From the NCBI GenBank assembly GCA_035391225.1, contig DAOPKN010000036.1, forward strand, positions 1 to 21,946: DNA of 21,946 bases, in the 5' to 3' direction. The position numbers and the translations under genes were made by a program. Origin of the DNA: DAOPKN01 sp035391225 (GTDB taxonomy: Bacteria; Thermotogota; Thermotogae; MWEM01). Positions 1 through 6,588 of the stretch are shown here, piece after piece. Position 1 is the stretch's first letter. Every line of letters begins with the position of its first letter. Under the pieces are notes generated by a model, which was not told where the DNA came from, did not search any database, and worked only from the letters and a program-made list of their open reading frames with translations.

Positions 1-23
1 TGGGGCTACCAGTTCACCAACCT

Positions 24-58
24 AAAGCACCGCCAGATGGCGGTGCTTTTTTTTTTTT
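24..58 (+). terminator. Rho-independent terminator of an upstream gene
   Basis: An 11-bp stem (24-34 with 39-49, the outer two A-U pairs running into the T tract) closes an AGAT tetraloop and is followed by 12 consecutive T residues (47-58). It points rightward, so it ends a gene that lies off the left edge. A frame ending in TAA at 23-25 would fit the tail of that gene, but too little is visible to call it. Confidence 0.9.
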
Positions 59-186
59 CGGGCTATCGCTTTCCCCCCCCAATAGGTAAGCCGCACCCCA
101 GTAGAGCAGGTACGCATGGGGGCCTCCCCAGGAACGACAACCGGAAGCTGACCAACCCGCTTCTTCCAGCACGATGCGAAGCGACG

Positions 187-195
187 TGGTACAAT
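187..195 (+). promoter_or_regulatory. Extended -10 promoter for the hydrolase gene
   Basis: TGGTACAAT is a good extended -10 element (TGN plus TACAAT), about 34 bp before the ATG at 229. No convincing -35 hexamer lies 17 bp upstream, which is common for extended -10 promoters. The 59-186 stretch before it shows no gene. Confidence 0.5.
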
Positions 196-228
196 CATGT
201 AGGAAACCATTTTGAAGGAGGCGTTTTT

Positions 229-1530
229 ATGAAAAAGCTCGTTGTGTTTTTTTTGTTGATGATTCCCGTTCTGTTCTTTGCTACGGATGCTTTCCTGATT
301 GGTGATCCTTTGCCGGATGCACCTGACCTTGCCTACAGGGGGGAGTATTCCATCGGTGTTCGAACCGTTGCGGTTGTGAATGAGAACCAATTGGATATCC
401 TGCATTACGCGAAGGATAACCCGAATCCCCGGTACGATAGGCCGCTAACGCTGGAAATTTGGTATCCTGCAAAAATCCCAGAAGGCCGAAAGGAACTCGG
501 CTACTACACCGCGGAATATTTCCGCGAGGGTGCCAATGTCTACTCCACTGTCTTCCAGGGGAGAGCTTTACGAAATGCCATGCCGATCCAAGGGGAATTC
601 CCCTTGATTATTGTTTCCCATGGCTACCCGGGAACCCGGTATATCATGAGTTACCTAACCGAAAACCTCGCTTCCAAGGGTTATGTCGTGGTGGCCATCA
701 GCCATACGGAATCCACTGTCAGCGACCAGAACCAGTTTTTCAGTACCCTTTTGAACAGACCCTTGGATATCCTCTTTACGTTGGAGCAAATGACAGCGTT
801 CAGCCAAGATGCGGGGCATTTCTTGTATGGTGTGGTGAATACGGATATTACGGGTCTCGCGGGGTATTCGATGGGCGGTTATGGCATCATAAACGTTGCA
901 GGAGCCGGCTTTAGCGAAGCGGGTGTCAACTTGCCATGGGGTGTCCCCGGGGGAAAACTGGAGATCCGGCAATCCGGAAACCCCGAGTACGAGAAAACGA
1001 TAGACCCCAGGATCAAGGCGGTGTTTGCAATGGCACCCTGGGGTGCAGCCTTTTTCTGGAATGAAGAAGCCATGGAGGGCCTGAGGATTCCCTCTTTCTT
1101 TGTGGTGGGAGAGCAAGATGATGTGGCTGGTTACGAAAATGGCGTGAAACTCTTTTTTGACAGGGCCGTGCATGCGCAAAGATACCTGCTGACTTTCGAG
1201 AACGCCAGGCACAACGTTGCCCCCAATGCATACGGTCCCATTCCTTTGATCTCTTTCGACATGAAATCCCATGATTACCTGCGCTATGCGGAACCATCTT
1301 GGGATAACCAGCGTTTGAACAACATCGTGCAGCATTTTGCCACTGCTTTTTTCGGGGTATACCTGAAGAACCTAGATTACTCGGCCTATCTGGACCTCAT
1401 TGAGTACTCCAACGAAGGTGTCTGGTCCCAAAACGATGATGGCACGTTCAAAGAAGACCACACGCATTGGAAAGGATTCCCGAATCGAACCGCGCTTGGA
1501 ATGCATCTCTACCAGGCAAACCCCGAGTAG
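229..1530 (+). CDS. Secreted alpha/beta hydrolase (PAF-acetylhydrolase / dienelactone hydrolase-like)
   Basis: This is a 433-residue protein. The ATG follows a GGAGG site at a usable distance, and the first 20 residues form a basic-hydrophobic signal peptide or membrane anchor. Alpha/beta hydrolase marks are visible: the oxyanion-side VSHGYPG at 129-135, the nucleophile elbow GYSMGG with Ser214, a candidate acid Asp297 or Asp298 in GEQDD, and the catalytic His328 in ENARHNV. This order and spacing match lipase/esterase-type hydrolases of the PAF-AH group. It probably acts outside the cytoplasm on an ester or acyl substrate, which I cannot identify. It is preceded by its own promoter and followed by 160 bp without a clear terminator, so some transcript may run into the next gene. 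The fold is secure; the specificity is not. Confidence 0.85.
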   Translation: MKKLVVFFLLMIPVLFFATDAFLIGDPLPDAPDLAYRGEYSIGVRTVAVVNENQLDILHYAKDNPNPRYDRPLTLEIWYPAKIPEGRKELGYYTAEYFREGANVYSTVFQGRALRNAMPIQGEFPLIIVSHGYPGTRYIMSYLTENLASKGYVVVAISHTESTVSDQNQFFSTLLNRPLDILFTLEQMTAFSQDAGHFLYGVVNTDITGLAGYSMGGYGIINVAGAGFSEAGVNLPWGVPGGKLEIRQSGNPEYEKTIDPRIKAVFAMAPWGAAFFWNEEAMEGLRIPSFFVVGEQDDVAGYENGVKLFFDRAVHAQRYLLTFENARHNVAPNAYGPIPLISFDMKSHDYLRYAEPSWDNQRLNNIVQHFATAFFGVYLKNLDYSAYLDLIEYSNEGVWSQNDDGTFKEDHTHWKGFPNRTALGMHLYQANPE

Positions 1531-1690
1531 GGATTTTGGGGTAGGGTGTAGGCTGAAAAACTTGCCAAGTTGTCCCATTCGAGGGGAATTTGGAAATGGG
1601 AACTGCTTGCAAACCAGGATTCCGCGCTTGAAGGGTAGTTACGCCCCGAGATGGGCATGGAACCGGTGAAGTTCAGGAAGGTGGGAAAAC

Positions 1691-3418
1691 GTGTCACGGA
1701 AGAGAGAAGACCCATTTCTCTTGTTACTGCTTCTCGCAAAGAAAGGACCCATGAATGCCCGCGAAATGGAGGCTTGCCTCTTCCAGTTCGTTTCCCAGTT
1801 CGGCTTCTGGGATCACCAGGATGGACCCCATCAGCGTGAGGATCATCGGGATTTCTTGGATGTGTCCAAGGCGTGTGACAGCTTGCTCCAAAAAGGTTTG
1901 GTGACGCGTGATGAACAAGGCGTGTTTCACCTGAGCGAGTCCGGGAGGGGTGTGGCGAGTGGACAGGTGCAAAAATTGGAGAAGGCATCGCGATGGATGC
2001 ACAACAACGTGTTTTCCGCCGAGGCGACCTCTCGCAACACGGTGATCATCGATTGCATCCTGGCCTTTTTCAAGTTACTGGCGGGTTTTTTGAGTGGAAG
2101 CGCGGGTCTGATCGCGGATGGAACCGACGCAGCGATCGATATGCTTTCCGCGGGCGTGGTGTTGTGGACGGTGAAAAGGAAGAAAGAGCTGCTGGGTGCC
2201 CTGGTGATCGTGACGCTGATGTTCGCCACGTCGGTAGGTATTGGTGTGGATTGCGCACTGGGCATCGTTTCTTTTGTTCGCGGACAAGGGGAAGTGATGG
2301 ACCACGTGGTACTGGTCATCGTCGTAGAATCGGTAGCCTTGTTGGCGGCGTGGTTGCTTTCCTTTTACCAGAAGCTCGTTGGAAAGCGGCAAAAGAACCT
2401 GGCACTGCTTTCCCAATCGGTGGATTCCAAGAACCACATCTACGTTTCCCTGGCGGTCATTGTCGGAGCCATTTTTGCGCAACTGGGTGTGGCACTGGTG
2501 GATACGCTGATCGCGGGATACATTGCTGTGCGGATTTTCCGCGATGCCGTTTCCTTGTTGCGGGAAACCGTTGGTGCCATGCGGGGGGAGGAGGTTGACT
2601 TTTCTCGGTATGAAACCGGGTTGGAGCGGAAGTGGAAGGTGTTCCGCGATGATTCGTTCCAAGCCTGGGTGCTATTCTGCCTGCTGGAAGCCGGAACCCA
2701 GACCAAGGAGCAGCTCGTATGTTCGCTTCGGGAGCATTTCCAGCCGGAGTACGTGCCACTGCTCAGCGAGTTCCGTTTCCAGACGGCTTCGCACATCGAT
2801 TTTTCTGCCCACTTGGATACTCTGCTCGAACCCTTGCAGCGGGCAGCCGTTGTCGAGGTACAGGAAGACGGGGTTTCTATCCCGGAGGCCGAGCGCGAGA
2901 AGCTGGTCCAATTCTGTGCGGGGTTTTTCCGCGAAGCGATCGAGGTAGATGCCTTGCGCGGATCGTTGGAGCGCCTCCCAGGTGCCCGGGAATGGAAAGG
3001 GGAGCATTCCCTCCGCAACCTTTCGGAGGATCTCGAAGATTCGGAAAAGGTGCTTTCAATCGCGAAGGGAAAGGCGGATTCGGGCATATTGATGTGCGTG
3101 GTTACCGATCGACGGATCGTGCTCCGCACGCATTTGGGAAAAACAAGGCGGAGTTTCGCGCATAGTTCGTTGCAGGAGGTAAAAGTGGTGCCCGGTTCCT
3201 TTTCGACCTTTTCACTGGAATTCGTGTTGCCCCAGGAGAGGATTAGGCTGGGATACATTTCTTCCCGGAAGGGTGTAGGTCTGCTGCGCGCGTTGCATTC
3301 GCTGGGGTTGATCCGGGATGGAGCCATGGATTTCCTTTCCGGGGAAGGTGTATACGATCGGCTCATGCACCTGGCACGCATCGTGGAATACGTTCGGGGG
3401 AAAACCGATGGTGAATGA
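1691..3418 (+). CDS. CDF-like membrane protein with N-terminal winged helix and C-terminal PH-like region
   Basis: This is a 575-residue protein. The GTG start has an AGGAAGG site about 9 bp upstream. Residues 1-90 look like a winged-helix domain, ending in the wing-like LVTRDEQGVFHLSESG. Residues 115-300 hold about six membrane segments resembling a cation diffusion facilitator, including SGSAGLIADGTDAAID (135-150), with Asp143, Asp146 and Asp150 at the positions of the first metal site. The TM5 counterpart reads DSKNH (Asp245, His249), an inverted form of the usual His/Asp-x3-Asp. Residues 318-425 look like a second helical, possibly winged-helix, region. Residues 440-545 contain VTDRRIVLRT, typical of bacterial PH-like domains. 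A CDF transporter is normally about 300 residues, so nearly half of this protein is extra. It may be a metal-responsive transporter or a membrane sensor; its function is unproven. Confidence 0.72.
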   Translation: MSRKREDPFLLLLLLAKKGPMNAREMEACLFQFVSQFGFWDHQDGPHQREDHRDFLDVSKACDSLLQKGLVTRDEQGVFHLSESGRGVASGQVQKLEKASRWMHNNVFSAEATSRNTVIIDCILAFFKLLAGFLSGSAGLIADGTDAAIDMLSAGVVLWTVKRKKELLGALVIVTLMFATSVGIGVDCALGIVSFVRGQGEVMDHVVLVIVVESVALLAAWLLSFYQKLVGKRQKNLALLSQSVDSKNHIYVSLAVIVGAIFAQLGVALVDTLIAGYIAVRIFRDAVSLLRETVGAMRGEEVDFSRYETGLERKWKVFRDDSFQAWVLFCLLEAGTQTKEQLVCSLREHFQPEYVPLLSEFRFQTASHIDFSAHLDTLLEPLQRAAVVEVQEDGVSIPEAEREKLVQFCAGFFREAIEVDALRGSLERLPGAREWKGEHSLRNLSEDLEDSEKVLSIAKGKADSGILMCVVTDRRIVLRTHLGKTRRSFAHSSLQEVKVVPGSFSTFSLEFVLPQERIRLGYISSRKGVGLLRALHSLGLIRDGAMDFLSGEGVYDRLMHLARIVEYVRGKTDGE

Positions 3419-3866
3419 AAGGAGTGGTTTGGGAGTGTCTTCGCTACTGTTCTTCTGCGTGAATGGGATAAACGTGCTGACGTTCCTGATGTTCGTTTCG
3501 CGTGTGAAAATGCCCCAACTTGCGTCCCCTTTCGGGATGGCCACCATCTTGATTGCCATTCCCCTGCTTTTTTTGGGAGTGGTGAACTTGTTGCAAAGGG
3601 GGAGTATCCTAAGCTGGGTACCTCTGTTTTCCTACGCCGGGTGGGCTTTGTTTGCCCTGATGGTGGATTACGTGTGGAAGGTGGAATTTCGGAATCCCGT
3701 GAACCCCTGGATTCTCGTGCCGTTCTTGGTGTTGTTCTACGGTTCCATCGTGGGAATGGGTTTGAACTTCTGGCGCATCCACTTCTTCTTCTGGATCATC
3801 ACAGCGTGCACCAGCGTACTGAACGTGCTGGGAAGCATTTACGCCGGACTTCACGGCAAGGGTTGA
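3408..3866 (+). CDS. Small multi-pass membrane protein, unknown function
   Basis: This is a 152-residue protein. The ATG at 3408 overlaps the last 11 bp of the CDF-like gene, so the two are probably translationally coupled. I preferred it to the in-frame ATG at 3318, which would add 30 residues buried in the upstream gene. The protein has four to five hydrophobic segments (roughly residues 10-30, 42-61, 68-87, 99-118 and 122-146) and almost no soluble part. I recognise no family. The overlap suggests a partner of the CDF-like protein. Its 3' end overlaps the convergent regulator gene by 16 bp. Confidence 0.7.
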   Translation: MVNERSGLGVSSLLFFCVNGINVLTFLMFVSRVKMPQLASPFGMATILIAIPLLFLGVVNLLQRGSILSWVPLFSYAGWALFALMVDYVWKVEFRNPVNPWILVPFLVLFYGSIVGMGLNFWRIHFFFWIITACTSVLNVLGSIYAGLHGKG

Positions 3867-4498
3867 AGTGCCACGCGCCCGGAGGGGGCGACTTGGAACA
3901 CGAATAGGTTTTTCATGCCTTGCTGTTTTGCACGATCGCAAATCCTTTCCGCGTGCCGGAAGGAGGCCACGATCATTCCATCGTAGGGTGCGCGGGGAAG
4001 TTGGTCAGGAGCGTACACGGGGAGATTGTGAAACATTCCCCCCTGCTTGATGCTGGCATCGTCCACGAACCCGAGCACTTGAAGGGGTTGGGGTTTGAGG
4101 ACTTCCGCAAGGATGCCCCCGATGATTCCTGCACCGTACAGGAAAATCCGGTCGCAATTCTCCGCGTGCAACGTATCCAAGATGGCGCTGAATAGCCCCC
4201 CAGATTCGCCGTAGAGTCGTGCCACTTCGCTGAGGTAGGCGATCGTGAGGAACTGCAACCGGTATTTCCCGGCCTGGGTGAGTTCGTAGCGCATTCGCCG
4301 ACGGTTTTCGCCCACCTTGCGAACCAGCCCAGCTTCTTCGAATTCCCGGATGTAGCGGTTGACCATGCTGGGGACGATCCCCGCGAGCTGCGCTAAACGT
4401 TCCTGCGAAATTTCCGGAGTAGCAGTGAGCGCGCGCAGAATGCTGAGTTCCCGAAAGTCGGGCGATGGGTTGAAAAAAGAGTAACCGAGCAAGTCCAT
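3851..4498 (-). CDS. Winged-helix regulator with C-terminal Rossmann (PglD-N-like) domain
   Basis: This is a 215-residue protein. The ATG at 4498 has an AGGAG site about 6 bp upstream. The longer in-frame reading to 4732 would run through the divergent promoter and is rejected. Residues 15-80 form a MarR/ArsR-type winged helix (SQERLAQLAGIVPSMVNRYI as helix-turn-helix, then a basic wing ENRRRMRYELT). Residues 116-210 carry a nucleotide-binding-like fold: IFLYGAGIIGG (118-128), then GFVDD (143-147) and LPVYAPDQLP, like the N-terminal domain of PglD sugar acyltransferases and CoA-binding domains. It is probably a repressor or activator sensing a nucleotide-linked ligand. It is divergent from the aromatic-controlled operon, and a perfect inverted repeat covers its own promoter, which suggests autoregulation. 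Confidence 0.8.
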   Translation of the reverse strand: MDLLGYSFFNPSPDFRELSILRALTATPEISQERLAQLAGIVPSMVNRYIREFEEAGLVRKVGENRRRMRYELTQAGKYRLQFLTIAYLSEVARLYGESGGLFSAILDTLHAENCDRIFLYGAGIIGGILAEVLKPQPLQVLGFVDDASIKQGGMFHNLPVYAPDQLPRAPYDGMIVASFRHAERICDRAKQQGMKNLFVFQVAPSGRVALQPLP

Positions 4499-4517
4499 TT
4501 TCTTCTCCTTTTCCTTG

Positions 4518-4552
4518 CTTTCCTGGATTGTACCGCATTTGATCCAGGAAAG
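4518..4552. promoter_or_regulatory. Inverted-repeat operator overlapping the regulator's -10
   Basis: CTTTCCTGGAT (4518-4528) and ATCCAGGAAAG (4542-4552) are perfect 11-bp inverted arms separated by 13 bp. On the minus strand a TACAAT -10 element (4532-4527) lies at one arm and in the spacer, 29 bp before the regulator's ATG. The size and symmetry fit a dimeric winged-helix protein. The obvious inference is autoregulation by the adjacent regulator, with a possible effect on the divergent promoter about 30 bp away. Confidence 0.65.
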
Positions 4553-4580
4553 GGAAATAAACACCCGTTTTGCGTTTGGA

Positions 4581-4610
4581 TTGACACGGGGGGAGGGAAT
4601 GTGGTATAAA
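4581..4610 (+). promoter_or_regulatory. Sigma-70-type promoter of the aromatic-attenuated operon
   Basis: TTGACA (4581-4586), an 18-bp spacer and TATAAA (4605-4610), with TGG directly before the -10 (extended -10). Transcription should start near 4617, just ahead of the leader peptide's ribosome binding site. Confidence 0.85.
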
Positions 4611-4633
4611 GGGACAACATTGGAGGTTTTTTT

Positions 4634-4699
4634 ATGCCAACAACAATCCGGAACGCTTGTGCATATTTTTATTTTTGGTGGAGATTCGAGCCCTTTTGA
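4634..4699 (+). CDS. Aromatic-rich leader peptide (attenuator)
   Basis: This is a 21-codon reading frame, with a TTGGAGG site (4620-4626) 7 bp before its ATG. It lies directly downstream of a strong promoter and 43 bp before an intrinsic terminator. Residues 10-18 read AYFYFWWRF, and residue 21 is another Phe, so eight of 21 residues are aromatic, including two adjacent Trp codons. This is the signature of an attenuator leader peptide that senses charged tRNAs for Tyr, Phe and Trp. The stop codon (4697-4699) overlaps the segment that can pair with the terminator's 5' arm. The codon content, position and RNA pairings all agree. No experiment is available. Confidence 0.85.
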   Translation: MPTTIRNACAYFYFWWRFEPF

Positions 4700-4749
4700 G
4701 GTTTTCTCCGCTGCTATGACGTTGTAAGGCAAGGAACCTACAGAGGGGC
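4690..4749 (+). promoter_or_regulatory. Antiterminator pairing of the aromatic attenuator
   Basis: Segment 4690-4698 (GCCCTTTTG) can form nine continuous base pairs, two of them G-U, with 4741-4749 (CAGAGGGGC), which includes most of the terminator's 5' arm. The first segment covers leader codons 19-22 including the stop. A ribosome stalled on codons 11-16 would leave it largely free, so the antiterminator can form. A ribosome at the stop codon would cover it and let the terminator form. Confidence 0.7.
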
Positions 4750-4778
4750 ATCCAGGAAAAGGATGCCCCTCTTTTTTT
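4742..4778 (+). terminator. Attenuator terminator before the ABC permease
   Basis: A perfect 12-bp stem (4742-4753 with 4761-4772) with a 7-nt loop runs directly into seven T residues (4772-4778). It stands between promoter and structural genes, so it must be conditional. The AGGAGG at 4779-4784 abuts the T tract. Confidence 0.93.
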
Positions 4779-4790
4779 AGGAGGATTTGG

Positions 4791-4823
4791 ATGCGATCGA
4801 TTTCTCGGAAGGGAAGAAGCTAA
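4791..4823 (+). CDS. Possible 10-residue mini-cistron coupled to the permease
   Basis: The strong AGGAGG (4779-4784) is placed 6 bp before the ATG at 4791, which opens a 10-codon frame (MRSISRKGRS) ending in TAA at 4821-4823. The permease ATG follows after one base. The permease itself has only a weak GGGAAG-like site and no in-frame start near the strong site, so termination-reinitiation is a plausible way to translate it. The peptide may be only a translational device. Confidence 0.4.
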   Translation: MRSISRKGRS

Positions 4824-4824
4824 G

Positions 4825-5850
4825 ATGCTGGCGGTGTTGGAGCAGGGATTGATCATGGGACTGATGGCCATGGGGGTTTTCGTCTCCTTTCGCATTTTGA
4901 ACATGCCCGACCTCACGGTGGATGGTTCGTTTGCGCTGGGTGGCGCGATATGTGTTTCCTTTTTGCTGGCGGGGGTGCCAGCCGCTATCGCACTGTTGCT
5001 TGGGGCGCTGGTGGGAGGCGGCGCGGGGATCGTTACGGCGTTGATCCACCGGAAGCTCAAGGTGAACGTTCTGCTTGCCGGTATCTTGGTCATGACCATG
5101 CTGTATTCGGTGAACCTGCGCATCATGAACGGTCCGAACCTTCCGATTCCCCGGGTTGTCGCCACCTCTTCGCTGGGTAGTTTCGAGGAAGAGGAAGGGG
5201 GAGACCTTCTTGGAGGCTTGTTCGATGACATGGACCTGCCTTCTGGGGCTAATGAGAGAGCCAAGACGCCAAGTTCCGGTCCCGCGAAGAACATTTTCCA
5301 CTCCGACAGTGGTGCGGGAAACCTGGTACTGTTGTCCCTTATTCTGGGGGCAACCGCGGTCGGCCTCTTCGTTTTCTTGAAAACAGACCTGGGCACGGTG
5401 ATGCGTGGGTTTGGATCGAATCCAGATGGGGTGCAGGCTTTCGGCGTGTCGAAAACCGTTCTTTCGGTCATTGGGCTTGCGATTGCAAACGGTTTGGTGG
5501 GATTCAGCGGAGGGCTTTTTTCCTTGTACGGTGGGTTCGCGGACGTTTCCATGGGGCAGGGAATGATCGTGGTGGGTTTGGCCATCGTGATGATGGGGGA
5601 GATCGTTTTTGGCCGAAAGAAACCCTTGCTGGGAGTGGTTGCCCCGGTGATTGGGGGGGTCATTTACCAGGGAATCCTTGCGTTGGTGATGCGTTACGGC
5701 TATCGAATCGGTTTCCGGGCCAGTGACATGAAGCTACTTACCGCGTTGTTCATCGTGGTGATGATTGCATTGTCGTTGTTCCGAAAGCCCAAGGCAAAGT
5801 TAACGGTGAAGAAGGAGGTCGAAAAACTATGGTCGAACTCGAAGGGATAA
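4825..5850 (+). CDS. ABC transporter permease, COG4120 (TrpY-like)
   Basis: This is a 341-residue polytopic membrane protein. The N-terminus (LEQGLIMGLMAMGVFVSFRI, then LNMPDLTVDGSFALGG) is characteristic of the COG4120 family, the permease partner of COG1101 ATPases and COG2984 binding proteins. One branch of that family is the TrpXYZ tryptophan importer. About nine hydrophobic segments are visible. A hydrophilic, acidic insertion at roughly residues 114-162 (EEEE at 121-124, then FDDMD) makes the protein longer than the usual 290-320. It is the first structural gene after the aromatic attenuator, which supports aromatic amino acids as substrate. No COG2984 binding protein is encoded in the window. 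The family call is firm; the substrate is inferred. Confidence 0.85.
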   Translation: MLAVLEQGLIMGLMAMGVFVSFRILNMPDLTVDGSFALGGAICVSFLLAGVPAAIALLLGALVGGGAGIVTALIHRKLKVNVLLAGILVMTMLYSVNLRIMNGPNLPIPRVVATSSLGSFEEEEGGDLLGGLFDDMDLPSGANERAKTPSSGPAKNIFHSDSGAGNLVLLSLILGATAVGLFVFLKTDLGTVMRGFGSNPDGVQAFGVSKTVLSVIGLAIANGLVGFSGGLFSLYGGFADVSMGQGMIVVGLAIVMMGEIVFGRKKPLLGVVAPVIGGVIYQGILALVMRYGYRIGFRASDMKLLTALFIVVMIALSLFRKPKAKLTVKKEVEKLWSNSKG

Positions 5851-6545
5851 CCGTTGTCTACAATCCCGGTCAGGATAACCAGAAAGTGGCGTTGGAAGAT
5901 GTTTCGCTTGGGGTGAACAATGGAGATTTCCTGGTGGTTGTGGGAGCCAACGGGGCTGGCAAGTCCACTTTGCTGAAGGTTTTACTCGGCGAGGTGGAAC
6001 CTTTGCAAGGGCACTTCAAGGTGAACGGGAAAGTGCAAACGGATCGTTCGCCTTCGCGCCGGGCAAAGACCATTGGAAGGGTGTACCAAGATCCCAACTC
6101 CGGGGTATTCCCGAACTTAACGATTCGGGAGAACCTTTCCGTGGCTTCCCGGAAAGGGATGCGCGGGCTTGGGTTCAGTGGGATTCCCCAAAAGGTGCTG
6201 GAACACCTGGAATCACTGGACCTGGGGTTGGAAAAGCGCATGGAAACCAAGGCGGGGGAATTGTCCGGGGGACAGAAACAAGCTTTGGCAATGGTGATGG
6301 CCATTGCTTCGGACCCAGAGTTGCTGCTTCTCGATGAGCATACCGCTTCGTTGGACCCAAAAAGTGCCAAGAAGGTCATGGACCTCACCAAGCGCATCAA
6401 CGAAAAGTTGGGGATCACCATCATGATGATTACCCACAACATGGAATTTGCAGGAACCTATGGGAATCGTCAGATCCGAGTAGAAGAAGGAAAGATATTT
6501 GAAATGGATTCTCCCGTTCCAGAGGCAGTATGTGGTAAAATTTAG
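5829..6545 (+). CDS. ABC transporter ATP-binding protein, COG1101 (TrpZ-like)
   Basis: This is a 238-residue ATPase whose ATG overlaps the permease by 22 bp, with a GGAGG about 10 bp upstream. Walker A is GANGAGKST (39-47), the Q-loop Gln87 is in RVYQDPN, the signature is LSGGQKQ (145-151), Walker B is LLLLDE (165-170) and the switch His is His203 in ITHNM. LLLLDEHTASLDP (Asp-Glu-His in place of the usual Asp-Glu-Pro) is typical of the COG1101 group that works with COG4120 permeases. It should power the importer formed with the preceding gene. Confidence 0.88.
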   Translation: MVELEGITVVYNPGQDNQKVALEDVSLGVNNGDFLVVVGANGAGKSTLLKVLLGEVEPLQGHFKVNGKVQTDRSPSRRAKTIGRVYQDPNSGVFPNLTIRENLSVASRKGMRGLGFSGIPQKVLEHLESLDLGLEKRMETKAGELSGGQKQALAMVMAIASDPELLLLDEHTASLDPKSAKKVMDLTKRINEKLGITIMMITHNMEFAGTYGNRQIRVEEGKIFEMDSPVPEAVCGKI

Positions 6546-6588
6546 GTAGAGGAATTCCATACCACTGCGCCCAACTGGGGAGATCACG

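Noticed and set aside
1..25. Possible RNA 3' end or protein tail before the first terminator
   Set aside because: The ACCA-like bases are not at a tRNA-type end, and only eight codons of a possible upstream gene are visible; neither can be supported.
73..80. C8 homopolymer near the left edge
   Set aside because: An isolated run with no repeat partner or gene context; possibly a sequencing-prone site only.
1568..1600. Imperfect TCCCATT/AATGGGA inverted repeat after the hydrolase gene as a terminator
   Set aside because: The stem is seven pairs around a long loop and no T run follows.
4611..4778. T-box riboswitch in front of the TrpY-like gene
   Set aside because: The leader is too short, lacks the conserved T-box sequence, and has a translated aromatic peptide instead.
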